Shown: positions 1 through 10,277, counted from the stretch's first letter. The stretch is 46,992 nucleotides of DNA from Frankia canadensis (GCF_900197875.1 NZ_FZMO01000201.1:1-46992); one strand, 5' to 3'. Translations and numbers: made by a program. Notes: generated by a model not told the origin, from the sequence alone.

Positions 1-351
1 GGCCAGGACGGTCTCCTCTGTGGAGACGTCGGGCGGCGGGGGAGGGGGCGGGATCAGCACCAGCTGTGGGCCGTCCGCCGCGCCGAGGCGTACGCGGACC
101 TCGCCGCCGGCGAGCGGGACGACGCTGGCACGGTCGCCGTTCACCCAGATGCCGCCCGAGCTGATGTCGCGGGCCAGCCAGCCGTCGACGGTGGGTTCGA
201 GGCGAAGGTGGCGCCGGGACACCCGGCCGTCGGAGATGACCACGTCGCAGTCGCGGCCGCGGCCGACGACGTGGTCGCGTTCGGGGCTCAGCTCGGACTC
301 GCCGCTGGCCGGGGTGACGATCCGGATCGGGGAGATGCGGGGCTCAGGCAC
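1..351 (-). CDS. FHA-domain protein (C-terminus outside window)
   Basis: A forkhead-associated domain that would bind phosphothreonine peptides in the cytoplasm. Reading from a GTG at 351, the residues show the FHA signature in order: VGRGRDCDV (Gly-Arg pair of the first binding loop), VSRRHLRL (the Ser-Arg-x-His loop), then DISSGGIWVNG. A proline run (six Pro) follows and the frame is still open at base 1, so the gene is incomplete here. The GTG lies inside the end of the upstream Rieske gene (8-nt overlap, GTGCCTGA), which indicates translational coupling. Inference: the last visible gene of a DUF6529-Rieske-FHA operon. The start is chosen from the overlap and from where FHA homology begins. 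Confidence 0.82.
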   Translation of the reverse strand, partial: MPEPRISPIRIVTPASGESELSPERDHVVGRGRDCDVVISDGRVSRRHLRLEPTVDGWLARDISSGGIWVNGDRASVVPLAGGEVRVRLGAADGPQLVLIPPPPPPPDVSTEETVLA

Positions 352-841
352 GGAACACCTCACCATCGCGCACGGTCACCGCGACGGGCGGCAGCGGGGT
401 CTTCGCGGGTCCGGCGACGGGCGCGCCGGTGCGGGTGTCGAAGGCACTGCCGTGGCAGGGGCAGCGGATCCTGCCGTCCGAGACGGCGTTCACCGTGCAG
501 CCCTGATGCGTGCAGACGGCGGAGAAGCCCTGCACGGCGCCGGCCGCGTTCCGGGTCAGAACGAGGTCGCCCAGGATGACCCCGCTGTCGGCGGCCACAT
601 CGGCCTCCCTGGCCAGCGCCGCCGCGCCGCCACCGCCGCCGGTGCCACCGCCGGTTCCGCCGCCACCGGATCCGGCTGGCGCGGACGTGCTGGCCGGCTT
701 GGCCGCGTCGCTCTGGTCGGCCACGATGTACCCGGCAACGCCCGCGACGACGGTGACGACGACGCCGGGGACGACGATCCGCCTGCTGGGCGAGGCGTTC
801 GCTGTCTCAGTCATGGTTGGTGTTCCTGTCGGCTCAGACAT
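344..841 (-). CDS. Rieske (2Fe-2S) protein, membrane-anchored
   Basis: An electron-transfer protein of 165 residues. The Rieske cluster ligands are all present: Cys110 and His112 in CTHQGC, and Cys127 and His130 in CPCHGS, with Cys115 and Cys129 placed to form the usual disulfide. The N-terminus has a twin-arginine-like SRR followed by one hydrophobic segment (about residues 22-42), then an Ala/Gly/Ser linker with a long Gly-rich run (about 57-73) that would hold the iron-sulfur domain outside the membrane. The ATG overlaps the stop of the upstream DUF6529 gene by 8 nt (ATGTCTGA), favouring this start over a second ATG nine codons later. A role as a partner of the adjacent membrane protein is inferred. 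Confidence 0.9.
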   Translation of the reverse strand: MSEPTGTPTMTETANASPSRRIVVPGVVVTVVAGVAGYIVADQSDAAKPASTSAPAGSGGGGTGGGTGGGGGAAALAREADVAADSGVILGDLVLTRNAAGAVQGFSAVCTHQGCTVNAVSDGRIRCPCHGSAFDTRTGAPVAGPAKTPLPPVAVTVRDGEVFRA

Positions 842-1409
842 GGGGAATGCCGGACTGGGTGAAGAACCACAGCGACGCCGTCAGCCACAGGCCGACGAGC
901 GAGACGAGGACCATCGAGCCGAACACCGGCAGGGCCCAGCCGGGCAGCCCCCGCAGGCGCAGGCCCAGCATCTTGGTCGCGTAGGCGCCGTAGAAGGCGC
1001 AACCCAGCAGGCTGTGGATGAGGACCCGGCTGTCGTCGTGTGCGAAGCCGAGGGACCAGATGCAGTGAAAGGCGACCGGCAGGGTCAGCACGAACGCGGT
1101 CGTGCCGCTCCAGCGGTGCAGCGGCGCCACGAAACCGGGCGCCGAGCCCGCCCCGGGCAGCCGACCCCACATCCACAACGCCGTGACCAGCTGCACGACG
1201 ACGAACAGCAGCGCGATTGTCGTCAGCCACGCCTTCATCGGCAGTGTGCCGGAAAAGCCGAGAGTGAATAGGGAGCGCCGGGCGGGCTCGTGTGCTCCGG
1301 CATACACCCCCAGCGACACGGCGACCACCACGCCCAGCAGCAGTGCCGCGCCCGCCGCGGCCGTCCCCGAGACCGGTGATCGTCCGGCCCGTACCCCGTT
1401 GACTGTCAT
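834..1409 (-). CDS. DUF6529-type multi-pass membrane protein
   Basis: A membrane protein of 191 residues with about five hydrophobic segments and conserved-looking His residues (PLHRWSG, PVAFHCIW, VLIHSLLG), an arrangement reminiscent of a small haem- or quinone-type membrane module. I recognise it as the actinobacterial DUF6529 family, which is often beside Rieske proteins; no function is established. The ATG at 1409 is preceded by GAGGGGAACGGG, a good ribosome site. The frame stays open upstream to 1607, but that stretch is hydrophilic with no protein character, so it is excluded. First gene of the operon with the Rieske and FHA genes, each junction overlapping by 8 nt. Confidence 0.78.
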   Translation of the reverse strand: MTVNGVRAGRSPVSGTAAAGAALLLGVVVAVSLGVYAGAHEPARRSLFTLGFSGTLPMKAWLTTIALLFVVVQLVTALWMWGRLPGAGSAPGFVAPLHRWSGTTAFVLTLPVAFHCIWSLGFAHDDSRVLIHSLLGCAFYGAYATKMLGLRLRGLPGWALPVFGSMVLVSLVGLWLTASLWFFTQSGIPHV

Positions 1410-1689
1410 CCCGTTCCCCTCAGCTGCAAGCCCGGATCCGCAGCGTCGCGCCGGGGAGTCCCGTTCCCCGACCGTCCTGGCTCCGAAGTCGTTGACATGG
1501 GAACCTGCCCGACCCGGATCGGCCGTGGTGGCGATCGTCTTCGGGTTGACAGACATCACAGGCCCCGGCGTGGTGATCGGAACGGGGAGTGCCGTGGCGA
1601 TCGCCACGGGTGGGGTTCCCAGGTCGGGACGGGCTGCTGTACGGGGCTGTACGGGCTGGTGGGGCTGGTGGGACGGGCCGAGCGGGAGG

Positions 1690-4224
<2,535 letters not shown>

Positions 4225-4233
4225 GTCGTGAAC

Positions 4234-4680
4234 CTACGAGATGCCAGCCCCGCTCGTGTCGCCGTTCAGGTCGCCGCTCGGGTCCGGGCGGGCAGCGGTG
4301 CGGCGCAGCCAGGCGAGCCCGAGGACGGGCAGGACGACGGGGATGAACAGGTAGCCGCTGCCGTAGGAGGACCACACCGCCTGATCGGGAAACGCCGAGC
4401 TGTCGACGACACTCGCCGTGCCCACGGCCAGCACGCCCGCGAGCTCGGTGGCGCACGCGGCCACGGCGACGCGGTGCCAGCGGGCACCCGGCCGGGTCAG
4501 CGCCACCGTGGCCACCACGTAGACGACGGCGGCGAACGCCGACAGCAGGTAGGCCAGCCGCGCATGGTCGAACTCGGTGGCGATCTGGACGGCCGACCGG
4601 GAGCAGGCCGCCACCGCGAAGATCGCGTACACGGTGACGAGGATCCGCCCCGGCCCGCTCGATGTCCGCGTCCCGCTCAT
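4234..4680 (-). CDS. Small multi-pass membrane protein, unknown function
   Basis: 148 residues with four hydrophobic segments (roughly 12-30, 41-62, 70-90, 110-126), consistent with a four-helix integral membrane protein. I do not recognise a characterised family. It sits between a second small membrane protein (4 bp upstream) and pepN (9 bp downstream), all on the minus strand, so the three look like one transcript. Similar pairs of paired small membrane proteins occur beside pepN in actinobacteria as far as I recall, but this is not something the sequence proves. The start is the ATG at 4680. Confidence 0.72.
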   Translation of the reverse strand: MSGTRTSSGPGRILVTVYAIFAVAACSRSAVQIATEFDHARLAYLLSAFAAVVYVVATVALTRPGARWHRVAVAACATELAGVLAVGTASVVDSSAFPDQAVWSSYGSGYLFIPVVLPVLGLAWLRRTAARPDPSGDLNGDTSGAGIS

Positions 4681-4684
4681 TCGC

Positions 4685-5038
4685 CTACCCCCAGACCTGG
4701 CCGAGCCGGACGACGATGATGGCGACGGCGAAGCACGCGACGGCGAGCACCCCGCTGCCCCAGCGGGACCGGTCGCCCAGCGACCACCACGCCCCCAGCG
4801 GCAGCGCCACGACCGAGCCGATCAGATAGAGGACGAACACGGCCGGCTGTTCGGCGCGCTGGCCGCCGGCGAGTTCCGCCACCGCGCCCACCACCTGGGC
4901 GAGCAGCACGAGCTCCGCGACCCCGGCCGCGGCCAGCAGCCCCACGCCCACCGCCCGGTCGCGCAGCGCCTGCACCACGCAGGCCGCCCCCGCCACGAGC
5001 GCGCAGGCGATCGACGCGGCCGCCAGACCCTCGATCAT
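4685..5038 (-). CDS. Small multi-pass membrane protein, unknown function
   Basis: 117 residues starting at the ATG at 5038 (MIEGLAAAS). Four hydrophobic segments can be seen: AAASIACALVAGAACVV near the start, then VGVGLLAAAGVAELVLLAQ, VFVLYLIGSVVALPLG and VLAVACFAVAIIVVRLG. The frame is open further upstream to 5146, but the added residues are Arg/His-rich and would run through the palindrome at 5088-5106, so the shorter start is preferred. Function unknown. Transcribed with the next membrane gene and probably pepN, and divergent from the FetB-like permease. Confidence 0.68.
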   Translation of the reverse strand: MIEGLAAASIACALVAGAACVVQALRDRAVGVGLLAAAGVAELVLLAQVVGAVAELAGGQRAEQPAVFVLYLIGSVVALPLGAWWSLGDRSRWGSGVLAVACFAVAIIVVRLGQVWG

Positions 5039-5087
5039 CCGCGCCGCCCCCGCCCGCCATCTGTCAGCATCCGCCCCGACCGCCTCT

Positions 5088-5106
5088 CTACTACGAATGG
5101 TAGTAG
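5088..5106. promoter_or_regulatory. BlaI/CopY-type palindromic operator candidate
   Basis: CTACTACGAATGGTAGTAG is a perfect 7-bp inverted repeat with a 5-bp spacer in an otherwise very GC-rich divergent intergenic region. TACTAC...GTAGTA half-sites are the known recognition pattern of BlaI/MecI/CopY-family winged-helix repressors. It sits between the divergent starts at 5038 and about 5179 and could control either side. No blaI-like gene is visible in the window, so the regulator is inferred to be encoded elsewhere. Confidence 0.55.
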
Positions 5107-5178
5107 GAGTCGGGCGGGGGAGACTATGGTGGCGGTCATGACGCACGGAGCCTGACGCCGGTACGGAGAGGGGCTGCG

Positions 5179-5931
5179 CTGGAGGCCGATCTGCGGCTCG
5201 CCGCCGGGCTCGGGCTGCTGCTGGCCGTGGCGGTCGGTGCCCTGACCTGGGCGCGGGTGCCGCGGCGGCGCGATGTGGTGACCGCCTCCGCGCGGGCGGT
5301 GATCCAGCTCGCCGTCATCGGGCTCGCGTTGCGCGGGGTGTTCGCGGCGCCGGCCGCGACCGTCGCGGTGCTCGCGGTCATGGTGACGGCTGCGGTGGGG
5401 ACCGCGTCGCGGCGGCTGGCCGGCTTCCCGGCCGCTGTCCGCCGCGTCGGGATCTCCTGCCTGCTGGGAGCGTCGGTCACGATCGGGATGGTCTTCGCCG
5501 TGGAGGCGCTGGTGCCGACCACGCGCAACCTGGTCGCGTTCGCCGGCAGCGTCATCGGCGGCACGATGACCGCCTGCACGCTGACCGGCCGCCGCCTCGC
5601 GGCCGGCCTGCGCGACCGCCGCGACGAGGTGGAGGGGTGGCTCGCCCTCGGTGCCACCCCGCGCCGCGCGGTCGTGGACGTGGCCCGTGACAGCGTCGCC
5701 GAGGCCCTCGTCCCGGCCCTCGACCAGACCCGCACGGTCGGGCTGGTCACGCTGCCCGGGACGTTCGTCGGCGCGCTGCTCGGCGGCGCGTCGCCGGCCG
5801 GGGCCGCCCGGTTCCAGGCCGTCGTGCTCATCGGCCAGCTCAGCGCGCAGAGCGTCGCGGCCGTCGCCCTCGCCTACCTCCTCGGCGCGCCGGCCCGCCT
5901 GCCGTCGCCGGACACGCCGAGGAGCGGCTGA
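5179..5931 (+). CDS. FetB-like ABC transporter permease (UPF0014)
   Basis: About 250 residues, six or seven membrane segments, matching the FetB/UPF0014 family of ABC permeases (iron-export type in Escherichia coli). Family landmarks: RAVIQLAVIGLAL in the second helix, a cytoplasmic LALGATPRRAVVDVARDSV coupling region, then TVGLVTLPGTFVGALLGG. The in-frame GTG at 5227 would remove half of the first helix, and no ATG or GTG exists upstream in this frame. A CTG at 5179, 7 nt after GGAGAGG, gives a complete N-terminus (EADLRLAAG...), so I place the start there. The partner ATPase is not in the window. Converges on the next gene with a 4-bp gap. Confidence 0.8.
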   Translation: MEADLRLAAGLGLLLAVAVGALTWARVPRRRDVVTASARAVIQLAVIGLALRGVFAAPAATVAVLAVMVTAAVGTASRRLAGFPAAVRRVGISCLLGASVTIGMVFAVEALVPTTRNLVAFAGSVIGGTMTACTLTGRRLAAGLRDRRDEVEGWLALGATPRRAVVDVARDSVAEALVPALDQTRTVGLVTLPGTFVGALLGGASPAGAARFQAVVLIGQLSAQSVAAVALAYLLGAPARLPSPDTPRSG

Positions 5932-5935
5932 GCCG

Positions 5936-6376
5936 TCAGGCCCCGGCGGGTTCGAGGACGAAGACGGGGATCTGGCGGTCGGTCTTGCGCTGGTAGTCGT
6001 CGTAGTCCGGGTAGGCGGTGACGGCGCGGCTCCACCACAGGGCCTTCTCCTCGCCGGTGACCTCACGGGCGAGGTAGTCCTTGCGGACCGGGCCGTCCTG
6101 GAGCTCGACGCGCGGGTCGGCGACCACGTTGTGGTACCAGACGGGGTGCTTCGGCGCCCCGCCGAGGGACGCGACAATGGCGTAGGCGCCCTCGTGCTCG
6201 ACGCGCATCAGCGGCGACTTGCGGATCTTCCCGGACTTCGCGCCGCGTGTGGTCAGGATGATGACGGGCCTCCCGTGCAAGGTGGTGCCCTGCGTACCGC
6301 CGGAGCTCTCGAACTCCTCGACCTGCTTGCGGGCCCACTCGGCGGGGCTCGGCTCGTACTCACCTGTCAGTGGCAT
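5936..6376 (-). CDS. Ddn-like nitroreductase-family oxidoreductase
   Basis: 146 residues of the DUF385/Ddn family, which in actinobacteria use deazaflavin F420 (or occasionally flavins) to reduce or bind diverse substrates. Visible hallmarks are the strand-rich split-barrel pattern: [22 protein letters not shown], then [30 protein letters not shown], a very typical core of the family, and [32 protein letters not shown] at the C-terminus. The start is the ATG at 6376 (MPLTGEYE). Divergent from the AlkZ-like gene with only about 60 bp between starts, so the promoters must overlap. Substrate unknown. Confidence 0.88.
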   Translation of the reverse strand: MPLTGEYEPSPAEWARKQVEEFESSGGTQGTTLHGRPVIILTTRGAKSGKIRKSPLMRVEHEGAYAIVASLGGAPKHPVWYHNVVADPRVELQDGPVRKDYLAREVTGEEKALWWSRAVTAYPDYDDYQRKTDRQIPVFVLEPAGA

Positions 6377-6435
6377 GCCACCAGTCAACACCAGTGCGGG
6401 GCCGGTCACCCCGCGGTGGCGTTCGCGGTGATGGG

Positions 6436-7515
6436 ATGTCCACTGTGGAGACGTCGGACATCGCCGCGAGGCTGACCGCGCAGGGGCTGAGCGGGCCGCC
6501 GTCACCGGGTGCCGTCGACGCCGTCGGCAGGCTGCTCGCCGTGCAGGCGCAGGATCCGCGCGGCATGCGGCTGGCGGTGCGGCCGCGGACCCGCGCGACG
6601 ACGGCCGCCGACGTCGACCGTGCCCTGACGGTGGAACGCACACTCGTCGTGAGCTGGCTCAACCGGGGCACGCTGCACCTCGTTCGCAGCGAGGACCACT
6701 GGTGGCTGCGGGAGCTGACCGCGCCGCGGATGGCCGCGCAGATCCGCCGCCGGCTCGCCGAGGAGGGCGTCACGCCCGACGACGCCGAGCGGGGCGTGGC
6801 GATCGTCGAGCGGGCGCTCGCCGCGGACGGGCCGCGCACGCGCGACGAGCTGCGCGGCCGGGTCGCGCGGGCCGGGATCCCCACGGCCGGCCAGGCGATG
6901 GTCTACCTGCTCATCGTCGCGTCGACCCGGGGACTCGTCGTGCGTGGCCCGGTCGTCGCCGGGGAACAGGCATACGCGCTGGTCCGCGACTGGCTCGGCC
7001 CGCCGCCGCGCCCGTTCGACCGGGACGCGGCGCTCGCGGAGCTGGCGCGGCGCTACCTCGCCGGCCACGGCCCGGCGGACGACCGCGACCTCGCCCGATG
7101 GGCGGGCCTGCCCCTGCGCGACGCCCGCCGCGGCCTCACGGCCATCGCCGCCGACCTGGTCACCCGCGACGATGGGCGCGCCGTGCTGGCGACCTCCGCA
7201 CCGCCGTGCCCGCGGCTGCCGTCGCCGCGCCTGCTCGGGCCGTTCGATCCCGTCCTGCACGGCTGGGCGGACCGCGGCTGGCTGGGCGCCGCCAGTCGGG
7301 CCGTCACCAGCAACGGCATCTTCCGGCCGGTGATCCTCGTCGACGGCCGGGCCGTCGGGACCTGGACGATGCCCGCCGGGCGGGTCGTCCTCGCGCCGTT
7401 CAAGGGTGATGCGCCGCCCGAGGGTTGCGGGCCCTGGCCGCCGCCGGTCGCCGCGGCGCTCGCCGAGGAGGCCGCCGACGTGCGACGCTTCCTCGACGGC
7501 AGCGCCGTGAGCTGA
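6436..7515 (+). CDS. Winged-helix HTH_42 protein, AlkZ-like DNA glycosylase candidate
   Basis: 359 residues of the YcaQ/AlkZ (HTH_42) superfamily, whose members are DNA glycosylases built from tandem winged helices; AlkZ unhooks interstrand crosslinks. From the ATG at 6436 the motif VQAQDPRGM places glutamines at residues 37 and 39, the Gln-x-Gln pair described as catalytic in AlkZ. Other family landmarks: [16 protein letters not shown]-like [30 protein letters not shown] and a C-terminal [14 protein letters not shown] barrel. The upstream frame extends to 6370 but would overlap the divergent gene's start. Glycosylase activity is inferred from the motif; many relatives are annotated only as DNA-binding. 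Confidence 0.82.
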   Translation: MSTVETSDIAARLTAQGLSGPPSPGAVDAVGRLLAVQAQDPRGMRLAVRPRTRATTAADVDRALTVERTLVVSWLNRGTLHLVRSEDHWWLRELTAPRMAAQIRRRLAEEGVTPDDAERGVAIVERALAADGPRTRDELRGRVARAGIPTAGQAMVYLLIVASTRGLVVRGPVVAGEQAYALVRDWLGPPPRPFDRDAALAELARRYLAGHGPADDRDLARWAGLPLRDARRGLTAIAADLVTRDDGRAVLATSAPPCPRLPSPRLLGPFDPVLHGWADRGWLGAASRAVTSNGIFRPVILVDGRAVGTWTMPAGRVVLAPFKGDAPPEGCGPWPPPVAAALAEEAADVRRFLDGSAVS

Positions 7516-7520
7516 GCGGA

Positions 7521-7835
7521 TCAGGAACTGAACAGCATCCGGGCGAAGCCGCCATGCCGGGAGCGGCCGTGGCCGTGGCCCCAGGCGGGCTGCGCGTAGT
7601 GACCTGACTGGACGTGCGGACCTGGCTGGGCGTAGGGCGCGGGCTGGCCGTACGGCGCGGGCGGAGGGGGCGGCGCGGGCTGCGACCACTGCGCCTCCAG
7701 GCGCGTGAGTGCCTCCAGCTCCCCGTAGTCGAGGAAGATGCCCCGGCAGCCGTCGCACTGCTCGATCTGGATGCCGTTGCGGTTGTAGGTCCGCATCATC
7801 GCGTGGCACTTCGGGCACTGCATCGTGTAGCTCAC
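7521..7835 (-). CDS. zf-TFIIB-type zinc ribbon protein
   Basis: 104 residues. The N-terminal third is a TFIIB-like zinc ribbon with Cys7, Cys10, Cys27 and Cys30 (MQCPKCHAMM ... EQCDGCRGIFLDYGELEAL), a very typical zf-TFIIB arrangement. The rest is low-complexity, rich in Pro, Gln, Tyr and His (repeated PYGQP/PYAQP-like units), ending HGGFARMLFSS. Small proteins of this design are common in actinobacteria, but their role is not defined. Convergent with the AlkZ-like gene (5-bp gap), so the two share a termination zone. Confidence 0.85.
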   Translation of the reverse strand: MSYTMQCPKCHAMMRTYNRNGIQIEQCDGCRGIFLDYGELEALTRLEAQWSQPAPPPPPAPYGQPAPYAQPGPHVQSGHYAQPAWGHGHGRSRHGGFARMLFSS

Positions 7836-7904
7836 GAGCGAGACCTGCCGATCATGGCGCGGGGACAGCCGACGTCCTCTGGAGCCTACCGGTCGCGATG
7901 GCGG

Positions 7905-8942
7905 TCAGTGGCCGACACGTCGGGAGGACGACGCCGGGCCCGCGGTCGCCACGATCCGCCCGCAGGCCTCGACAAGCGCCGCCGAGGCCTGGTCCAGGCC
8001 GCCGGGGGAGTCGGCTTCGAGGCGCGCGGCTTCGAGGCGCGCGGGTTCGAGGTGAGCGGGGTCGAGGTCAGCGGGATCGAGGTGCGCGGCGACCGCGGTC
8101 GCGGCGTACTCGACGGTGAGGGCCCGCGCCGGCAGGTCGAGCGCCCGCCACGGGTCGCCGCCCGGCAGCGCCGGCCCGCCGTGCGCCGTGTAGGCGTCGA
8201 GGAAGCGCGCCCAGCGGTCCACCGGGAGCAGGCCCGCGGCGAACCAGGCGGCCGGGCGGGCCAGGTCCCAGGCCGGGTCGCCGAGGCCGAGGTCGTCCAC
8301 GTCGATGATCCGCCAGTGCTCCGCCGGTGGTGCGGGTGGCTGTCCGAGGTGGACGAGCTGGCCGAAATGGAAGTCGCCGTGGACGAGCGAGGTGGGCCGG
8401 CCGGGACCCGCCGCCGCCGACGGATCGCCGAGGGTGGCGGTCGCGGCGAGGATCGGGTCGACGAGCGGATGCCCGGCGTGCGGGCGCAGTCGGGCGACGC
8501 GGTCGGCGAGCCGGCGCAGGACGGTGGCGGGCGGCAGCGCGGCGAGGTCGCCGAGGCCGACCGGAGCGCGGTGCAGGCGGGCGAGCAGGGCGCCGGCCCG
8601 CTCCCACGGAGCCGCGTCGGCGTCGCGCGGGCCGAGCGCGCGGCCCGCCGGCCAGGCGCTGACCAGACGGGCGCCGACCCGCATCGGGGTGCTGGTCAGC
8701 GGGGGGAGCAGGACGCCGGCGAGGTCCGACCGGGCGGCGATGCCCAGCCGGGCGGCGAGGTGCCGGGGATCCGTGCCGTCCGGATGCGCCTTGAGCACGA
8801 CGTCGCCGCGGCGCACGACAAGCCGGTCGGCGCGCCGCGACAGGATGGACGGGGGCTCGCCGGTCCCGGCGACCCGGCCGGTCGAGGGCAGGCGCGCGGC
8901 CAGCCGAGCCATCCCGGCCACCAGCCCGGCCTCGCCGTCCAC
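7905..8942 (-). CDS. Aminoglycoside phosphotransferase-fold kinase (APH family)
   Basis: 345 residues if the GTG at 8942 is used. The kinase catalytic loop is VHGDFHFGQL and the metal-binding loop is IIDVDDLGLGDPAWDLA, both standard for APH/choline-kinase-type small-molecule kinases; VVRRGDVVLKAHP is the phosphate-binding strand region with its Lys. Substrate unknown. The GTG follows the methyltransferase stop by 5 nt, so the genes are co-transcribed; an ATG at 8912 is an alternative. Oddity: near the C-terminus the residues run AHLDP-ADLDP-AHLEP-ARLEA-ARLEA, five units of a pentapeptide-repeat pattern encoded by 15-bp DNA repeats (about 8020-8090), not a normal part of the family. Confidence 0.82.
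   Translation of the reverse strand: MDGEAGLVAGMARLAARLPSTGRVAGTGEPPSILSRRADRLVVRRGDVVLKAHPDGTDPRHLAARLGIAARSDLAGVLLPPLTSTPMRVGARLVSAWPAGRALGPRDADAAPWERAGALLARLHRAPVGLGDLAALPPATVLRRLADRVARLRPHAGHPLVDPILAATATLGDPSAAAGPGRPTSLVHGDFHFGQLVHLGQPPAPPAEHWRIIDVDDLGLGDPAWDLARPAAWFAAGLLPVDRWARFLDAYTAHGGPALPGGDPWRALDLPARALTVEYAATAVAAHLDPADLDPAHLEPARLEAARLEADSPGGLDQASAALVEACGRIVATAGPASSSRRVGH
8016..8090 (-). repeat. 15-bp coding repeats giving a short pentapeptide array
   Basis: Within the phosphotransferase gene, a roughly 15-bp unit of the form GAGGTGCGCGGGTTC (plus-strand view) recurs about five times with changes, translating on the minus strand into A(H/D/R)L(D/E)(P/A) units. The pattern matches the A(D/N)Lxx consensus of pentapeptide-repeat proteins over only about 25 residues. 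Boundaries are approximate because the units are degenerate. Confidence 0.6.
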
Positions 8943-8947
8943 GGGTG

Positions 8948-9781
8948 TCAGCGGGTGGGCTTGCGCAGGCGCCAGATGCACTCGGACGGCCAACGGTGGG
9001 CCCAGGCCTCGTCGCCGCGTTCGGGCGCGGAGGCCTCGGCCCGCTCCCGCGTCGAGCCGCCCGCGTCGGACACCTCCGCGGCGGGCATGTCACCGGTGGA
9101 TGCCGGCGGGCGGGGCTCCAGCAGGTCCTCGACGATCAGACCGCTGTCGCGGAACAGCCGGATCCAGCTGCCGTACGGCAGGTTCATGCTGACCAGGCCG
9201 TCCGCCTCGGCGACCAGGCGCAGGCCGAAGTAGTCGCGGGTCAGCCGGGTGCCGGGGGCGTTGCGGCCGGGCCGCACGGTGATCTCGTAGATCGGGCTGA
9301 CGTGGCTGAAGGCGAGCAGGCCGCCGGGTCGCAGCACCCGGGCCGCCTCCGGCACCGCCCGCAACGGGTCGGCGAAGCTGAACGCCCCGTGGTCGGCGAA
9401 GACGATGTCGAAGGACGCGTCCGCGAACGGCACGGCCTCGGCGCTGGCCTGCACCAACGGGAAGGTCAGCCCGGTGTCGGCGGCGAGCCGGCGGCTGTGC
9501 AGGAGCTGGCGCTCGGACAGGTCCAGCCCGACGGCCCGTGCGCCGCGGCGCACCAGCGCGGTGGACCACTGCCCGCCGCCGCAGCCCATCTCCAGCACGT
9601 CCCGCCCGGCGACCTCGCCGAGCACCCCGAGCCGCGACTCCGGGATCTCCCACAGTCCCCAGGAGATGTCGCCGGTGAACGCCTGCTGGCGGATCTGCGG
9701 GCCGTTGAGCCGCTGGTAGTCGTCGGAGATCTCGTTCCAGCGCGCCCTGTTCGTCCGCACGTGCGTAGCGCCGTCCGTCAT
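8948..9781 (-). CDS. Class I SAM-dependent methyltransferase
   Basis: 277 residues starting at the ATG at 9781 (MTDGATHVRT). Motif I is VLEMGCGGGQWS, followed by an acidic strand end GLDLSERQL and motif IV-like FDIVFADHGAFSFAD, then LRPGGLLAFSHVSP. This is the UbiE/Methyltransf_11 type acting on a small molecule, with substrate unknown. The end (WECIW-like SECIWRLRKPTR) is typical of actinobacterial members with DUF-type annotation. Upstream lie about 500 bp with only repeats and small open frames. Downstream it is coupled to the phosphotransferase, which suggests a two-step modification pair, but that is inference. Confidence 0.88.
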   Translation of the reverse strand: MTDGATHVRTNRARWNEISDDYQRLNGPQIRQQAFTGDISWGLWEIPESRLGVLGEVAGRDVLEMGCGGGQWSTALVRRGARAVGLDLSERQLLHSRRLAADTGLTFPLVQASAEAVPFADASFDIVFADHGAFSFADPLRAVPEAARVLRPGGLLAFSHVSPIYEITVRPGRNAPGTRLTRDYFGLRLVAEADGLVSMNLPYGSWIRLFRDSGLIVEDLLEPRPPASTGDMPAAEVSDAGGSTRERAEASAPERGDEAWAHRWPSECIWRLRKPTR

Positions 9782-9945
9782 CGGTGCCCTTGTCCTCTTC
9801 CCGGTGGACGTGTCGTCGCGCCAGGCGGCGGCTGCCCTGATAGTGCGGATGGTCCGCTGGAATCGTATGAGACCGGAGCAGGACGGTCCTCGCTGGTCCG
9901 TCGTCTGGCGGACGCTGGTGGACCATCGGCGCGGTGACGGTGCTC

Positions 9946-10019
9946 GCCGTGCCCGGGCGCACCGCCGTGTCCGGGGCGCACCGCCGTGTCTCTGGCGTAC
10001 TGCCGTGCCCGGGCGCACC
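9946..10019. repeat. Four tandem 18-19 bp repeats in an intergenic region
   Basis: Four consecutive copies (9946-9963, 9964-9982, 9983-10001, 10002-10019) of a unit close to GCCGTGCCCGGGCGCACC; copies 1 and 4 are identical and copies 2 and 3 differ by a few bases and one extra base. It lies 165 bp upstream of the methyltransferase start. Whether it is a variable-number repeat or a binding array cannot be told from one sequence. Confidence 0.8.
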
Positions 10020-10118
10020 GTCGGGGCCGCGGCATGCCACGGGCGGGAGGCGCCGCGCGCCCGACCGTCGAGGCCCCGGGCCGTGAGAATGGCTCCGGTG
10101 TCCGGAAGGACGCGAAAA

Positions 10119-10277
10119 ATGGCTGATGAAAGACTTTTGAGGTGTTCGTATGACGCTTTGTACCGGTCATTTGTCTCAGGCCGGAGGGCCCTGGACGGAG
10201 GTTGCCGCGCCGGGCATTCTCGTTCCCGTGTCCAGAGCACGAAAAAGATCGAGCAGGTTCTTTCGGCCGCCCGATGA
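10119..10277 (+). CDS. Possible 52-residue small protein
   Basis: An ATG at 10119, preceded by GGAAGGA at good distance, opens a 52-codon frame beginning MADERLLRCSYDALYRSF and ending TKKIEQVLSAAR. The local sequence is less GC-rich than its surroundings. I recognise no family. It ends 20 bp before the 45-residue zinc protein and could be its upstream partner, or simply leader sequence for that gene. Low confidence, included because the ribosome site is good. Confidence 0.25.
   Translation: MADERLLRCSYDALYRSFVSGRRALDGGCRAGHSRSRVQSTKKIEQVLSAAR

Noticed and set aside
9946-10019. CRISPR-like array
   Set aside because: The units are directly adjacent without spacers and are only 18-19 bp long.
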